This document shows, one piece after another, positions 12,460-26,000 of a stretch of 64,000 nt of DNA. The position numbers and the translations under genes were made by a program. The stretch covers positions 1,537,441 through 1,601,440 of the forward strand of contig ML133495.1 of the NCBI GenBank assembly GCA_003864495.1. The letters are read 5' to 3'. Every line of letters begins with the position of its first letter. Position 1 is the stretch's first letter. The stretch comes from Nemopilema nomurai (lineage: Eukaryota > Cnidaria > Scyphozoa > Rhizostomeae > Rhizostomatidae). The notes below the pieces were generated by a model. The model saw only the letters and a list, made by a program, of their open reading frames with translations. It did not search any database and was not told where the DNA came from.

Positions 12460-13232
12460 GGCTTCTGGATTTACGTCTTACCGTCCGATGCGATTTACTG
12501 TCTTTGCGATTATTGTGGAAGTTGCTACGACCAAGCACTGTTCGCAAGTTGCTAGGGAACTGCTGTTTACGGGCCTCGTATTGATTGTGGACCCATGTTT
12601 AATTTCTCCTGGCCAGGGGGTAATCAATCACACTTTCGTTTGAAATACCCATTTCATGTAATGTTAAATATAAAACCTGAAATTCGAACGAGTCCACTAG
12701 CTAACAAACAAAACATGGGGAAAATCTCTCTTGACCTTAACTTTTGTGATGCGTTAAACGTCTTTTATAAAAAGAGAGATTTAGACATTTAAATCACACT
12801 GAAATGCATGCCTCGCCAATTTGCCATTTAATAGAATGGCCTCTCAGCTGCGTTTTCACAATAAGGTAAAAAGTTTAATTTTACTGTGGTATCACTATCA
12901 TTGACTTGACAAAGTTTTTACTTCGGATGAAATCGATTGAGTTAATCAAGTCCCCTCTAGCTAGATAGATATGCTTGAAAAAATTTGGTTGACCTTTCAT
13001 AGACTTAGAAAAGATAGTAAAACAAAGCCATATTTCAAACGCATGATTTCAATGCTTCAATATCCAGTTGCAGAGTAGCGTCATGGCGAGGCCAGTTTGG
13101 CGTGTACATAGGTGATCAAAAAAGAAATTTAACACGGTCTTCCAAAGAAACAAACATTCTTCTACTTGACAAAAACTTAGTTAGAACACATGATAGCAGT
13201 TACACTGAACAACAGGTTAACGGAAATGCAGG
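12460..13232. promoter_or_regulatory. Short spacer between PSMD3 stop and ENKUR start
   Basis: This 773-bp spacer must hold the PSMD3 3' untranslated region and polyadenylation site as well as the ENKUR promoter and 5' untranslated region, since both genes run on the minus strand. I see no clear TATA box or other defined motif. Short frames here have no support. Confidence 0.35.
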
Positions 13233-16200
13233 TTACAAGAAATCATCTTCTTCGTCAGCAATCTCCTTTGCGTATTCCAGATCTTGCTTTTCTCGCTCCC
13301 TTTGCTCCTAGATAACAAAAATTAGAACTAGGCAAAAAGCGCTTCACTGATAATTTAACGCACTTAATCGGGAAAGGTACTTTATCAATGTTTCACCAAA
13401 AAACTGTTTTAATATGTGTTTGAATGTTTGTTGCAAAGTGGCTAGAAGTATTAACACGTCATGGCTGCTTTCGTTAAATAATAAACAGGAAAAAATAAAA
13501 GGACTAAAAGAAAGGGTCGGCTTTTACCTCTTGCGTCCTAATAGAACACATAAATAAAGGTAAAAATGCTCACCTCCAAAGTTTCAAGGTTCTTGTTATA
13601 CGCTTTCGGTGGGTAGCGCATTGCCTAAAAAAGATATCCAGTCGATAATTTGGTTCCACGGAATAATAAGAGGTCTTTTGAGGCGTAAACATATAAGGCG
13701 CCGATGTGAGAACTAGTTCAGTTTAAACATGCTTACATTTAAAAAATACTTGATACTAGCACATTGGATACTAAATCTAGAAAATAAATAGTTATATTTT
13801 TGTTTTAAAATGAATGATGGCTTAGTATCTGAAAGCAAACACATACCTTGACCGACTGGTTGTAGATGTCGAGACAGAAACTGACGCGCTGGTGAAATGC
13901 ATTCAGAGGTTCTGTGGTGGAGTACACGTCGGTGTTTTCCTGTGAAATTTAGAGTAAAGAACGATGAACCCAGAGTTTGAATTTGTGCAAAATGCAGAGG
14001 CCTAGTCTTGGCCTAGGGCTGTACCCTTCCCCATTGTGGCAGCATTATAGATGCCTAACATTTCATGATGACGTAGCTCTACTTGTTAATATCAAGAACT
14101 ATTGAAAAATGATTAGAAGTCATTAACTTTTAGTGGACCTTGATCATTTCAGGCCTTGGATAAGAAACGTTTATTTTTGCATCGTTTTCAGCAAATAGAC
14201 TAGGCCTATCGCAACAGGCTGCAACTTGTTACTCTGAGTTTAAGGTGATGTGCAACGATAAAAACTTGCTTTACAATCAGACATGAGCATCTTTATAAAC
14301 CCGCGTTTTCAAGCACTTTACTGCGATTTCAAGCAACCAATAACATCAAAAGAAAACAAAGAGCTTTGCCTTGGTTTCTCTTGGACAAAAAGGTTTCTAT
14401 GTGTCAACATTAGGCAACGAAGAGGGAGTTGTGTAGAGATAGCTCTGAAAATAAGGTTCCACATTGACATGTAACTCGACCTCTTTGTAACCATGACATT
14501 AAAAAGGAAAAGCTACAAACAGTTGCATACGATTCGAAAAACAATTACATAGAGGAACGAGTGATAACCTTTGACTGGACGTAGCCCTCTGAGTGGTTTA
14601 TAGTTGCTTCAATGACACCATCTCGGATGGCCTACAAAAATTATTGAAACGCTGTTGAAAGTTGGATTCACTGCATGTTTACACTCACTTGGCCATGACT
14701 AATGTCATTGGACAAGATATCGGTCCAGATATTATTTACAATAACAGACAATTTCGAAAACAAAACGAGAAAACAGTAACTTGAAATTGCATTAAAAGAT
14801 CACAGAGTTCAAGAATAAAGGCATATATGTTGGTGCCGCTTAAATGAAAGAAACTGAGGATACCTTGCTGACAATAAACTCGGCATCCTCAGCACCGTCT
14901 AAAGAAAGCTTCTTAGCGATGTCTGCTAAAGAGATTCTTGAATAGGAAAGGCTGATCATTCTAATTCCAGTTTTGATCACATTGTGTCGAAGCCTGGGCA
15001 GATAAAAAATCATTTTATTCAGAATGTTTCTCACTGTAGCTTTAGAAATCAAATTACGCACATCAAATAATACTGAGAAATATAAATGTAACACTGGATA
15101 TACAAAACTAAGCCTTTTGCTTCATGCTACAAAATATTGGCCTACATTAAGGGGTTAAACTACAAGCAACATTGCAATGAACGTAAAAAGACTAACAATA
15201 TGCTTAGTACATAACAATGGTTTCAAGAATGCAATCACTTTTTTGATATATTTCAGAAATAGACACGAAAGAGCTTTAATATATCGTTGTTAACAAGGAT
15301 ATTGAAGTGGGTTGCAATTAATAATCAGTTTCTAGAAGAAATTCAAAGTCAGTACTCAAAAATCATGATTTAGGTAAAAGGCCTTTTCTAACAAGTTGGC
15401 TGGTATCTGTTTTAATGAAATCTAGTCTCTTTTTAATCAAAGCAGTATACAGTTTGAACTTTATGATATTATCTGTATGATCTTATTTTAGGAAAAGTGA
15501 CCAAACAGAAAATAATCTGCAAAAATATAAATTAAGAGCCAACTGCTTGGGTAATAAAGTGCCGAATGAGTTGCAAATCTAGCCATGGATGCCAAAAAAC
15601 AAAATAACATTTGATTTTTTTTAAAAGACTACAACACCTGAAATTACATATAGACAACAAGATCTTTTTAAAACTGCAGCGAAAACTGTAGAAAAATAAA
15701 CAAAAGAAATGACACAAACCTTATAATCAATGTGTATGTTTTCTCTGCATGAAATTTCTCCTTGTACTGCTCAATAACCTTATTGAAAGACTTCAAATCA
15801 CCAGTTCTAACAGCTGTAATGAAGGCAGAATTGCTTATCTTTATGGATAAGTTCATTGCCCACAAAAATACATCTTATCGAGTCTGGGTCATAAATTCTT
15901 AAATGAGGCAACACAATCATGATCCCCTTATATTTACCCTCTAAATGCATTGACAAATCATCACACAGACATGACTAAAAGAGATTGAAAGACTTTCACA
16001 ACCAGTAAAACTTGTCACTTAGAGAACCATTGCTATGAAGAAAATAGAATTATGGAAGGAACCTTGAGTGAGCTCCAAGTATGGAGCTAATGTCTTCTTC
16101 AATATTGCTTCTCGAAAAGTTTTGATATCTGGAATTTCTCCCAGCAGCAACTGAACTACTACAGACAGTCTATGAACCTAGAGACAATAATCAAGTTGAC

Positions 16201-19200
16201 ATTATACTTGGCAATGGATGAAGACATTTTAGTAGTTAGCTTATAGTCAACAGTTCAGCACACTGTAAAACATGTAAAAGGCATTCTACAAGATACAACT
16301 GAAAAAAAAATAAGATAAGATACAACTGAAAAATAAGATACAACTGAAAGTCAGCAGCCAACTAATAACTTACATGTTGCTTGAAACCAATTGCGGTATT
16401 CTGAGGAGCTTTCCTTATAGCATTCATCAAATTCTTGTCAGCTTCACTGTAGTCTAGTTGTATAGCTTTTATGAGGCCTAGAAAATCAATTTTTTGGTAT
16501 CTTAGAATCTGAAATAAAACAATGCTAAATGAAATTATTTGAAGTGTCACACCTACAGCTCTATATTCAAGAGGTCTATTCGTAGTTTTTATGTCCTTAA
16601 AGAAGAATAAAATATAAGGATAATTAGATATTGCAAAACACACCTTGCAGAGTAGACCTTCTAGCTAACAACTAAAACTTACCTGGGTAAAAATATTTCA
16701 CAACTTACCAAAATAGTAAAGGAATCTTGCCCATTCGTTATTTGAGGCTGACTCAGGGAAAGTTGATTTGGAAACAAGTTTATCAGCCTGAAAATCAAAG
16801 ATACGAGTTTTAGTATATTAAAAACACTCAAGATTTGACACAGAAAACCACAACACACCTTAAACACAAGAGTCATAGGCAGATTGCCATAACTGGTAAA
16901 CTGTGGCTAGGAGCAACCTCCTTCTGTGTCTATAAGTGAAACAAAGGCTAAATATTGCTGTGTGTATATCATTAAATTAAACAGAAATTAAATTAAATTA
17001 AGGTCAATTAAACAGAACACGAACTTGAAATGAAATGCCCAACATGAAATACGAGGACCAAAGACATATTTACCTGGTCAAACAGGTTGTAATGTAAATA
17101 GTTCCTTAATAGCAAGTTCAGGATAGTTGCCTGAGAGTAAAAAGCAGAAATATGTTGATAATAGTTTTTCTACAAATATTGATGCTCTAAAAGTAATCAT
17201 AAAGGAAAAACAGTAAATTCAAGGACCTATAACAATTAACATTTAATCGCTACTTAATAGGAAAGTAAAAAGAACATTTTGATGCACCTAGTAACATAAA
17301 AATATAATTCAAAGTATATTATTAAAGAGAAGACCAAAGAAATATAGCAACAGCATGTAAAGGATGATATATATTTATTTATAGTATACAAAGGCCAGGG
17401 TATTTACATTTAGAAAATTCATTAAATTTCTTGTCAAATTTTTAGCATCTTTATCTGCATCATAAAAATGTCTGGTCAGGGCAGCTTTTTCTTATCCTAG
17501 CTTTTTAGGCATGTTTATCTCAATTGATTGCTTACACAAAAAAACAATGCCAGTGTTGGGTCACTGGTCCTATAAAATGGGCTATTTCTAAAGAAAAGGC
17601 CTGACATTATTTGAGCACATATTAGGCAATCTATGACTAGGAAGATCTAGCATGGATTTGATTGATTGAAAGTATTTAGCTATTTTGTTAAATCTGGACA
17701 ATCTGGATCAAGTGACTCTAAAAAAATTTATAAAACAAAATTGAAATGAATGGTATGAAAACAAGTGCTATTAAGCAAATAAAATGACATGTCTGAGTAT
17801 CATTGTGTTCAAATGTATAATAATTATCCTTATTTGTATGATTACCTGGCCTTCTTCATCGTGGTGCAAAGTTGAATTGCGTAGACGACCAAGTAAAAAC
17901 CTGAAAGAATCACCCTAAGATTAAAAAACCCAAAATATACAAAGAAAAAAAACATACTATGCAAACTTCTACTGAAGGACAAGTAAACAATGTTCTCTTA
18001 ATTTAAACAATGTTGAAATTAAAATTACATCAACTGCTTAGCAACCAATACCCAGCTAGGTGGGCTTTTTCAATGACTTTATGGAAGGCCCCCTTTTCCA
18101 AACTAATAACTAGTGCTTCTAACAGAAGACTCAAAGGGAAAATATGTCACATTAACAACAGATTATCGAAAAGGAAGAGCACTTCTCAAATCTAGATTAT
18201 TTTGATGCTCAAAAGGTCATGTTGACCTCCTTATTTGACAGGTACAGAGAAAAAATATAAAACCCTTGTACAGCTATTTATCATAGCTGAAAAAGAAAAA
18301 AAAACAAAAAAAGGAAATGGCTTCTGAAAGGACCAATCACTTGTAGATCATACCCTCTTATTTCGTTCAGTCTGTCTAGGGATTCATATGCTCTTGAGTA
18401 GTGAAAGAAGCAAGCAGCAGCCAATGGATCCAAAGTTCTTCTGTTGTATGATGTAATCTTGTTTGTTAGGGCATCAGCACATTTTATAGCCTAAAGTACA
18501 AGAAACTATTGTCATCAACAAAATAGGCAGAAATATGAAATAAGCAATGAAAGTTTATAGTAAAACCATATTCATTGTAATTTGTACATGCTAAGCCTAT
18601 AGCATGTAAACAGAATTCATAGCTAAACTGCAAAATAACACTACTAAAAACAAATATAACAGTAGAGAGAAAAAGTTATTATGTGAGTACATGAGTAACT
18701 ATATGAATCACATACAGGCAATTCTTGAATAAGGTGCTCTCACAAAATAAAACAAATCAGAGGAATATACATTACAAACAAACAGTTACAGAAAATAATT
18801 CAAAATTTAAAGCTTTCATAGATCCAATTTGCAAGTTCCCTTTCATCTTTAGAAAAGAAGCCATATTTTTATTGTACACTCTCAACTTATCTTTTCATTT
18901 TTAAGTGCTTCTTGTTTCTTTTGCAATAAATACAAAAGGTTAACATCAGTGACTGAATTCATGCATAATAGGCACAAACATTGCTACACAAAGAAAACTT
19001 ATTTCAAAAACTACTACAACTTTATTCCAAAGTCTGATGAGCAGTGGATGTTTTGCAAAACTCAGATAAACTGCTGTCATTTAAACTAACAAAAAGATGT
19101 CTATTCTAGATAAACATATTTTGTTACAATAATTCTACCTTCTCAAACACTTTGTTATCCAGACAGTGTAACAAAACCAAAAGGTGAATAAATACATCAA

Positions 19201-19882
19201 CTTCTGGTATTGGTGTATAGTTAGCCAACTTTGTACTTTTTGGTCTTGGTTTATCTGATGAGTCAAGGCCAGGTTGCTTTTCCAAAAATTCGATTAATTC
19301 TGCTTTTGAAGCTGAAATAAACCAATTACTTTATATTCATTCTACATTCATCATGTTGCATTTCATAAAATTGTATATATATATATATATAAATATATAC
19401 AAATATTATGCTTCATATAAAAGGGCATAGATTAAATGAGGATTTAAAAACATAACTTCTAAATCTAACTTCATTTTACCACAATTAAAATTCGAAATAA
19501 AAAAATTGCAAAACACTTACTTGGTATGCAAAATAAACTGATAAGTCTCCTGAGGACATTATGATTGCATTTTCTCCTGGTAGAATTCAGAGACCGCAAC
19601 ACGCGTAGAAGATATCTGTTTTCTTTCGATGAAACTGTTTTCTCGATCTGGAATATTTGCTCCTTTATTTCTGAGAATACAATATTTTACAATTTATCAT
19701 CAAGTATGGGTTAGAAAAATACAGAAATGGTCCTTAATTTCACTTGACGATATTTCCATTAGAAAACTCAAAATTTTACCATCAAACGTCAGTGCATCTT
19801 TTTCATCTTGTGATTTCTCCTTGTTCTCTGCTTCTTTGTTCTCATCACCTTGCATCTCAACATCTTCGGCCTTTTCTGTCAT
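13233..19882 (-). CDS. PSMD3: 26S proteasome non-ATPase regulatory subunit 3 (Rpn3)
   Basis: Fifteen minus-strand exons join in perfect phase: 19882-19780, 19670-19521, 19311-19139, 18490-18354, 17900-17846, 17130-17074, 16787-16709, 16477-16374, 16177-16063, 15813-15720, 14993-14864, 14631-14569, 13939-13847, 13624-13574, 13307-13233. The product has 492 residues (human about 534, the difference mainly at the N-terminus). Hallmarks are [38 protein letters not shown], the TPR-like helices before [20 protein letters not shown] and the PCI winged helix [10 protein letters not shown] to GYVQSK, then an acidic C-terminal tail [10 protein letters not shown]. Family knowledge: Rpn3 is a PCI subunit of the proteasome lid, in cytosol and nucleus. 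The acidic, Lys-rich N-terminus ([12 protein letters not shown]) fits the family. No frame break was found. It is divergently transcribed from the C2-domain gene across 209 bp. Confidence 0.97.
19373..19400. repeat. TA dinucleotide microsatellite
   Basis: A run of about ten TA units in a PSMD3 intron. A looser TA-rich tract recurs near 61213-61250 in a RACGAP1 intron. Confidence 0.85.
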
Positions 19883-20091
19883 GGTTAAAATATACTTTCT
19901 CAACAAAGAAGATGTTTAGGATATGCCAATTTCTTAGTGATTGTCAGGCCTAACTTTGAATAATGCTGCCTCTGTTTCGTTTTTTCTTCAAAGGGAGACT
20001 CGCGCATGCGCTTCTACGTCGACTTAGCCGAGACCTCAAAGAAAATTTGGTGGGAAATTTAAATTATTCCTAGACAATAAAAGATTCACTG
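19883..20091. promoter_or_regulatory. Divergent promoter, PSMD3 (-) and C2-domain gene (+)
   Basis: Only 209 bp separate the two start codons. The palindrome GCGCATGCGC at 20002-20011 matches the consensus of the NRF1 transcription factor, common in divergent promoters of housekeeping genes. No TATA box is evident for either direction. The site is read directly; its use is inference. Confidence 0.6.
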
Positions 20092-23000
20092 ATGGCAGCG
20101 AGTTCCTGGCCAATTATATCTGCTTCCTTGGAGTTTAGTGAGTACAGAGTTACGTTTGACAGTTACGTTTAAGTTACAGTTTCTGTGCATTCTCGTTCTC
20201 CAGTGAGAAGAGAAATGATTGCCTTATCAATGGGACACGACAGGAACTTCAAGCTATCGCCACCTTCTACCTTCACCGTGGCATGAGATAGTGACTTTCA
20301 ACTGAACACAGCATTGTCTTTGCCCTAAAGCTCAATGTATTTCCCAATCAAGTTTAACGGGAAACGAACAAAAAAACTGCAGAGCTTAAGAACAGTGATC
20401 GAGGACCATTTTTTTAAGCCCCGGCTTTGAGTTGTTGCAAAGCACATATCATCCACAAGTTTGCTCCGTTTAAAAAGGTCTTGAGTGCAATTTAACGATG
20501 ATGTAAGCAATTATAGCCTGACGGGTCTTATGCTAGAGTGATTTTTATGCTTAAAACCAGAAGATACAGAAAAATAATTTTATGATTCTTTGCCAGCATC
20601 TCAGTACAAGCTACCAGTGCAGTTCGACACTGCGATACAAATCCACTTGACCAACGAAGCACATAGAGACGAAGATGAGACCTCCAGCAAAGTTGCAACA
20701 TTGCCTGTATGAAAGCACTGTTCGAATTTTTTGGCTTCTTACAAAGCTTTTCATGGCAGATGACTGATTATTTCTCCATATTTAAAAACCTTACGAATCA
20801 TAAAATATTTGGTTGGCATCTCCTTTAATTGTGGAACAATGTCTCTATTGTTAGAGTAGCCAAATCGACGAGGCTTCTGGATGAGCTAGGTCATAATCTG
20901 AAAAACTTTGAAGAAGTAAATATGGCACATTTTAAAAGTGATAAAAAGTTTTAGCTATTCTGGAACTACATCTTTATCGTTCAACATCATTTAGTCATTG
21001 GTATTATAAAATTCTTCCATTCTTGCTATACAATCGGCCCCTTAGCTAATTTCTATACTGCATTTAAATTATAATTTACCGTAAATTTCCTCTTTTCTTA
21101 TTATTACTTAATTCTTCAAAACCTCTCGTACTTACTTTTATAACAGTTGAAACCCGTAATGTCACAAAGAAAATGACAAATCTGATGCCAAACTGAGTTT
21201 TTATAGGGACAATGAGACTTGATGACGTCACTATGAACATGATCTTTTTTGGTAAATTTCAGACAAGCGTTCTGGTTGTGAGAATTTATGGTTGTACAAA
21301 TCTTTCGCACGCTGACTTCAAGATAGTTGATGACATTCTCATATACGCCCGTGTGATATCAGGAGCTGTTGGAAAGAGCACCCACCACACGCCATTTGCA
21401 AAGGGAAAACCAGTCTGGAATGAATATTTATTTTTCCCAGTGCAAGTAAGTAAATTTGGAAACAATTCAAATGTGTTTATACATAAAAGCTAATGTGACT
21501 CTGCTTCCATGCTTGAAGATAGGCCAGTAGAAAGCGAAAAGGAGCAGATGTGAAATACTTACATCTGTTTTACATGCCCACATCCATAACAAGCGGTCAT
21601 CAAAGATTTAAATAATGGATCGTGTTTTCCAAATGTATTCGAAGCGTGAACAATCAAAGGAAAAAAATTAGCTACACCACTGTTTCAATATAGAATTAGC
21701 AAATTTGACTATCAGCAAGAAGTTTCGTAACAAAATCTCATCCAGTGATAAAAATTCCCAGCACATTAGAAGAAAAGCAATTCATCACTAGTCGACATAT
21801 TAACATAGCTTGGAAGGAAGTTGTCTCTCCAAGTCGAGACTTCTCTTGGCAAGCATACTTTGTGAATATGCACAATACACAGCTTTAGAGAAGTTTGTTT
21901 TGAAACCTCAATTTGCGTAATCATATCCAAGCTTACTGGAAATCCAAAATCGAAGTCGAACAAACTAACTGTCCTGATCGTGTGGCGAGACGAGGCTCAG
22001 GATAAGAAGACAGGAATCTCCAGTCATAAGCTTCTCGGGAAAGCTGAATTTCTTCTGTACAAATTAGCAAGGGTATGTAGTTTTCTCGTTGTATATTATT
22101 ATCTTACATGCGAGAGCTATTGTGGTATGTTGATGATAAACCCACAATGTTTGTGCTATGAAAAAATGTGTCAATATTTTGTGATTTCTTAATAATTCTT
22201 ATAATTTATCCCATTGGATAAATTTTATCTCTGATTCTTTGTTTATCCTTTTGACAAGCACATCAAAATATTTGAGACAATTGATATCACGAACCGAAAA
22301 CATCAGGTTTGTTTCATTTCTTTCACTCTGCCACTGAATCGTTAGGTGGCATATATTGTTAATATTTAGAATGCTTTTGTATCACTTTCGATGCACAAGA
22401 AATGTGTATAATTATTGCCATTATTTATTGAGGAGCTAAATGTGACAGTTTATTCTTCTTGCTTTTTCTTTGGCTTGGTGCAAATAATATTCCTAAGGCA
22501 TTTATCATTATCATGATTACTATTATTATTACTTTTATCGCTATTTTATTTGTTGTTCTATCATTATCATTATTATCATTATTGACTATTCAATCTGCTA
22601 TATATACTTTCTGGAGCCATGTATGACATACATCTACTTTAAAAAATAAAGAGATGGAGTTCAAAGCAAAATCAATGAATAATTGGTATTTCAAAATCTT
22701 TTACATTCTTCCAGAAGCTGAATTCGCAAAATATTTAGTTGTTTCTCTACTTTTTCCGAGTTCATCCTCTTTCTTTGCTAATAGATTGTTGGCCAACTTC
22801 AAGTTGAAATGGCACTAATCTCCGGTCCCTTTGGATTTGGCCAGGCGTTTCAGGTAAATGCTTTCTCTAAAATGACCATCTTTATTTCATAATTTTACTT
22901 CACAACTTAAGAATGAGTTTTTCATATGTTAGCAAAGCTTTATCAAGCAAAGCTCATAATTCATTGACCTTTAAGTATCATTTTATTCACAAATTATGTA

Positions 23001-26000
23001 TGAGATTTTGCATACACCGTGTCAAAATTTCTTTCATGTGTAGATTGAAAACAACCTTCACCCTCCAGAAGAAATGGTAAAGTTCTCTTTGTATCCGAGA
23101 GTATCATCATCATATGAAATGTTTCAATGCAGAGGGTAAGATTGCTACGTATTGTAAGCACTACCTTATCGCTCAAATTGCGTAGTCACTTATTTTGGCT
23201 TTCTGCACAAGCATCAGAGCATTGTAGTAGCAAGCTGCATTAAAATACCAGGGCTAGAGATCCATCGCATTTCGCTTTTTTCAGAAAGTTGGAGCTAGCA
23301 TCACAGCTACTAAAAATAAGCGAGGTTCTTCGGCAGAAAAAGGCAAGCTAGTGAAAAGTTCACGAAAATGTGCGAAGTTGTCTTGCTTTCCAGAGTCCTT
23401 TTGATCTTTTTAGCTGACTGAATAAGTTGGAATCTACTTCTACTTCTTTCTTCTTGAGACTTTATAGGAGTGTGAATTCATTTTTTTGGGCAATATTATT
23501 GCCCTCGTGACTCTCATATTCAACAAAAGCCTTTTAGAACTATATGCTGAAAGAAGTATTATCTTAGTGAACGCTAAGGCACTTCTGCTAAACATCTGCA
23601 TAGCATATGAGTTTGAGCTCCTTCCTTTCAACTTCAGTGATATGTTCATGTACTGCAATACTAATCTTGTTCAATGTGCATGGATTCCTTTTAGCCTCGC
23701 TGCTGTTCCGAGAAAAGTTCAACCATCGTCGCTAATTCCTCTAAATAAAAGAACCGAAAACTTTGAGCCAACGATCAGTGAAGCACACGGTAAGTACTTG
23801 AGATACATGTAGAACATTTTCCCCCTTTACTTGCAACCCATTACTAGTCATAAATCGGTCACTCAAACTGACACACAGGGTGACGAGGATGCAACAGTGC
23901 AAAGGCTCTGAATAAACTCAGAATTTCCCTCTGATGTTGAAAGCTTGCAAAGCGTTATCTTTTGGGGGTGAAAAATATGAATATTTTCTCTGACGAAATA
24001 GAAAGCGAGTTAACGTCGCAAGGAAAATTTGATTGATAAACGCTAAATGGCTTTATGCATGAAATTTGCAAGGCCTATCGAGGCCTGTTTTTAAGGACAA
24101 GTTGTCAGCGGTTGACCTCAGCGGCTACTGTTTGCTGACTTTGGTAAAAGAAGAAAGCAACGTGATTCTAGGCAGGTTTACCATTGACTTCGATTTGCAC
24201 AGATTAAAATGAATAAACTACTCTATTTTCTACTTTCAAGGATCTAAACCACTACTGCTTTCGCACAAGTCCTTTCCAGTACTGGCCGGTCGCTTAAGTA
24301 GGTAAGAAGATTGGAAGCATCCTTGACCCTTAAAGTCCTGAAGTCATGAAACTTTTCTATGGAAATCAAGTCAATCTTTATCTATAATCACACGGGCTTG
24401 TAGTGAGAATCAAAACTCACTTCTACAATATCTCTACTGAAACAAATGCTTACTATTTTCTAGATTTCTGTCAAGGAAACCAACTGAATCTAGCTGAGTT
24501 ATCCAAGAGTACCTCTCCATGATCATCTTATTTACTAGGTGTTTCCTTTTTGAAGAAGATTCTGTCATGACGCGGATCACTTCGGTACTCTCATCCCTTT
24601 GTAGACTTCCAACACTACAAGCTGGACTCCTGCAGCAAAAAACAAGGACATCTAGAATTGCTTTCTTACGTGGAGCTCTTCGATATTTGGTATTCAAAGT
24701 CATATTGCATATTTGGCAGGCTTAATTCCTTCAATTCAATTTTTTGTATTTTATGATAGAAGTCATTGAAGATACATAGGAAGACTGCCTACACTAATGA
24801 TATCCATCGCATAGTCAGTAGTACGCAAATATGTATGCTGTTATTAGCAGCCATTGAGTAATGGAATATGTCAGACTACAAGTTTGCTATACTTCGACCT
24901 TTGGGCTATGTCTATACAAATTTCATAGCTTCAAATCTTAGGCCATGCCAGAGTGTAGGCCTATAGAGTTTTACTCATCAGGATGCCTTTACATTTAAGG
25001 ACAAAGCGGGCAACCAATGCAACGCAGACGATGGAAATGGGAAACCTTTACCTGGTGCATTGCCGGAGAGTGGGAAGCACACCAACCAACCACAGGCGAA
25101 CACCCCGACAGCAGGTTCTCATTAAACCAAATGGTCAACGAATTGAATTGCTGATACAGATAGGCATAAATCTTAATCAAATCTACCTATGCTTGAAACT
25201 CAACTATCATCATACCAACATTAATTTTGGGGATTTCACGGCTCACTGTTGGAGCGCAGCATCTTGCTCAAAATGGACAGTGATTCTCCGCTTTTGACTT
25301 GCTGTGGTCAAGGCAGCAAGCCAAAGAGCACTTAAAAGGAGAGTCCACAAGATCAGCCTTTAATTCTAGGCATTCATCTGATTATTCCACGAAAAAAGAT
25401 GATTTTTACGAGATATCCATTAGCAGCATTCAAGTTTGCATTAAAATGAGGCTTCTTTCCCAAAGTAATTACCTGCTTTCATGACCTGAAATGTGCTTTG
25501 ATGCTTAAACGCGAATTCTCTACATTTATCAAATTAGATACCGCCAGTCTGGGAGACGTTCTCCATGTCATATCAGAAGATCAGGTAATTGATTTCCGCC
25601 TATGTTTTCGAGCAAATTGACCTCACACGGTTCTGTCTGGATACAGCAACAGTGAGAGTCCAGCAAACCAGGGAATCAATTTACACGTGGCCCTTGAATT
25701 GCATTTTAACTAGTCCTTTGTCTTACCAAAAGATGGATTCATAATCTTAATTCATAACTTTTATCAGTCAGAGATTAAAATCAAGAAAGATTGAATTTTC
25801 TTTGACTTTCATTGAGCCGCTTTGCAATGATTTTTGTTCCTAACGCTTGACTTGAGAAACTCCAGTTTATAAATCATTTTCCTTCTCTTGAAATGATACC
25901 ACATAGCTTCTAGAAGAATCACAGGAACAAAAGATTGAATTCTGCTTTTTGGCCAGAAAATTCTTTATAGGATGATTTACTTGTACGAATTTGAGCATCT

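Noticed and set aside
16477..16508. Upstream acceptor at 16508 for a PSMD3 exon
   Set aside because: It would insert about ten residues and break phase; the acceptor at 16477 restores the conserved FLYYFGLIKAIQ junction.
24598..24700. Candidate exon of the C2 gene (DFQHYKLDSC frame)
   Set aside because: The acceptor and entry phase fit, but its best donor leaves phase 2 and cannot join the exon at 25000 in the supported frame.
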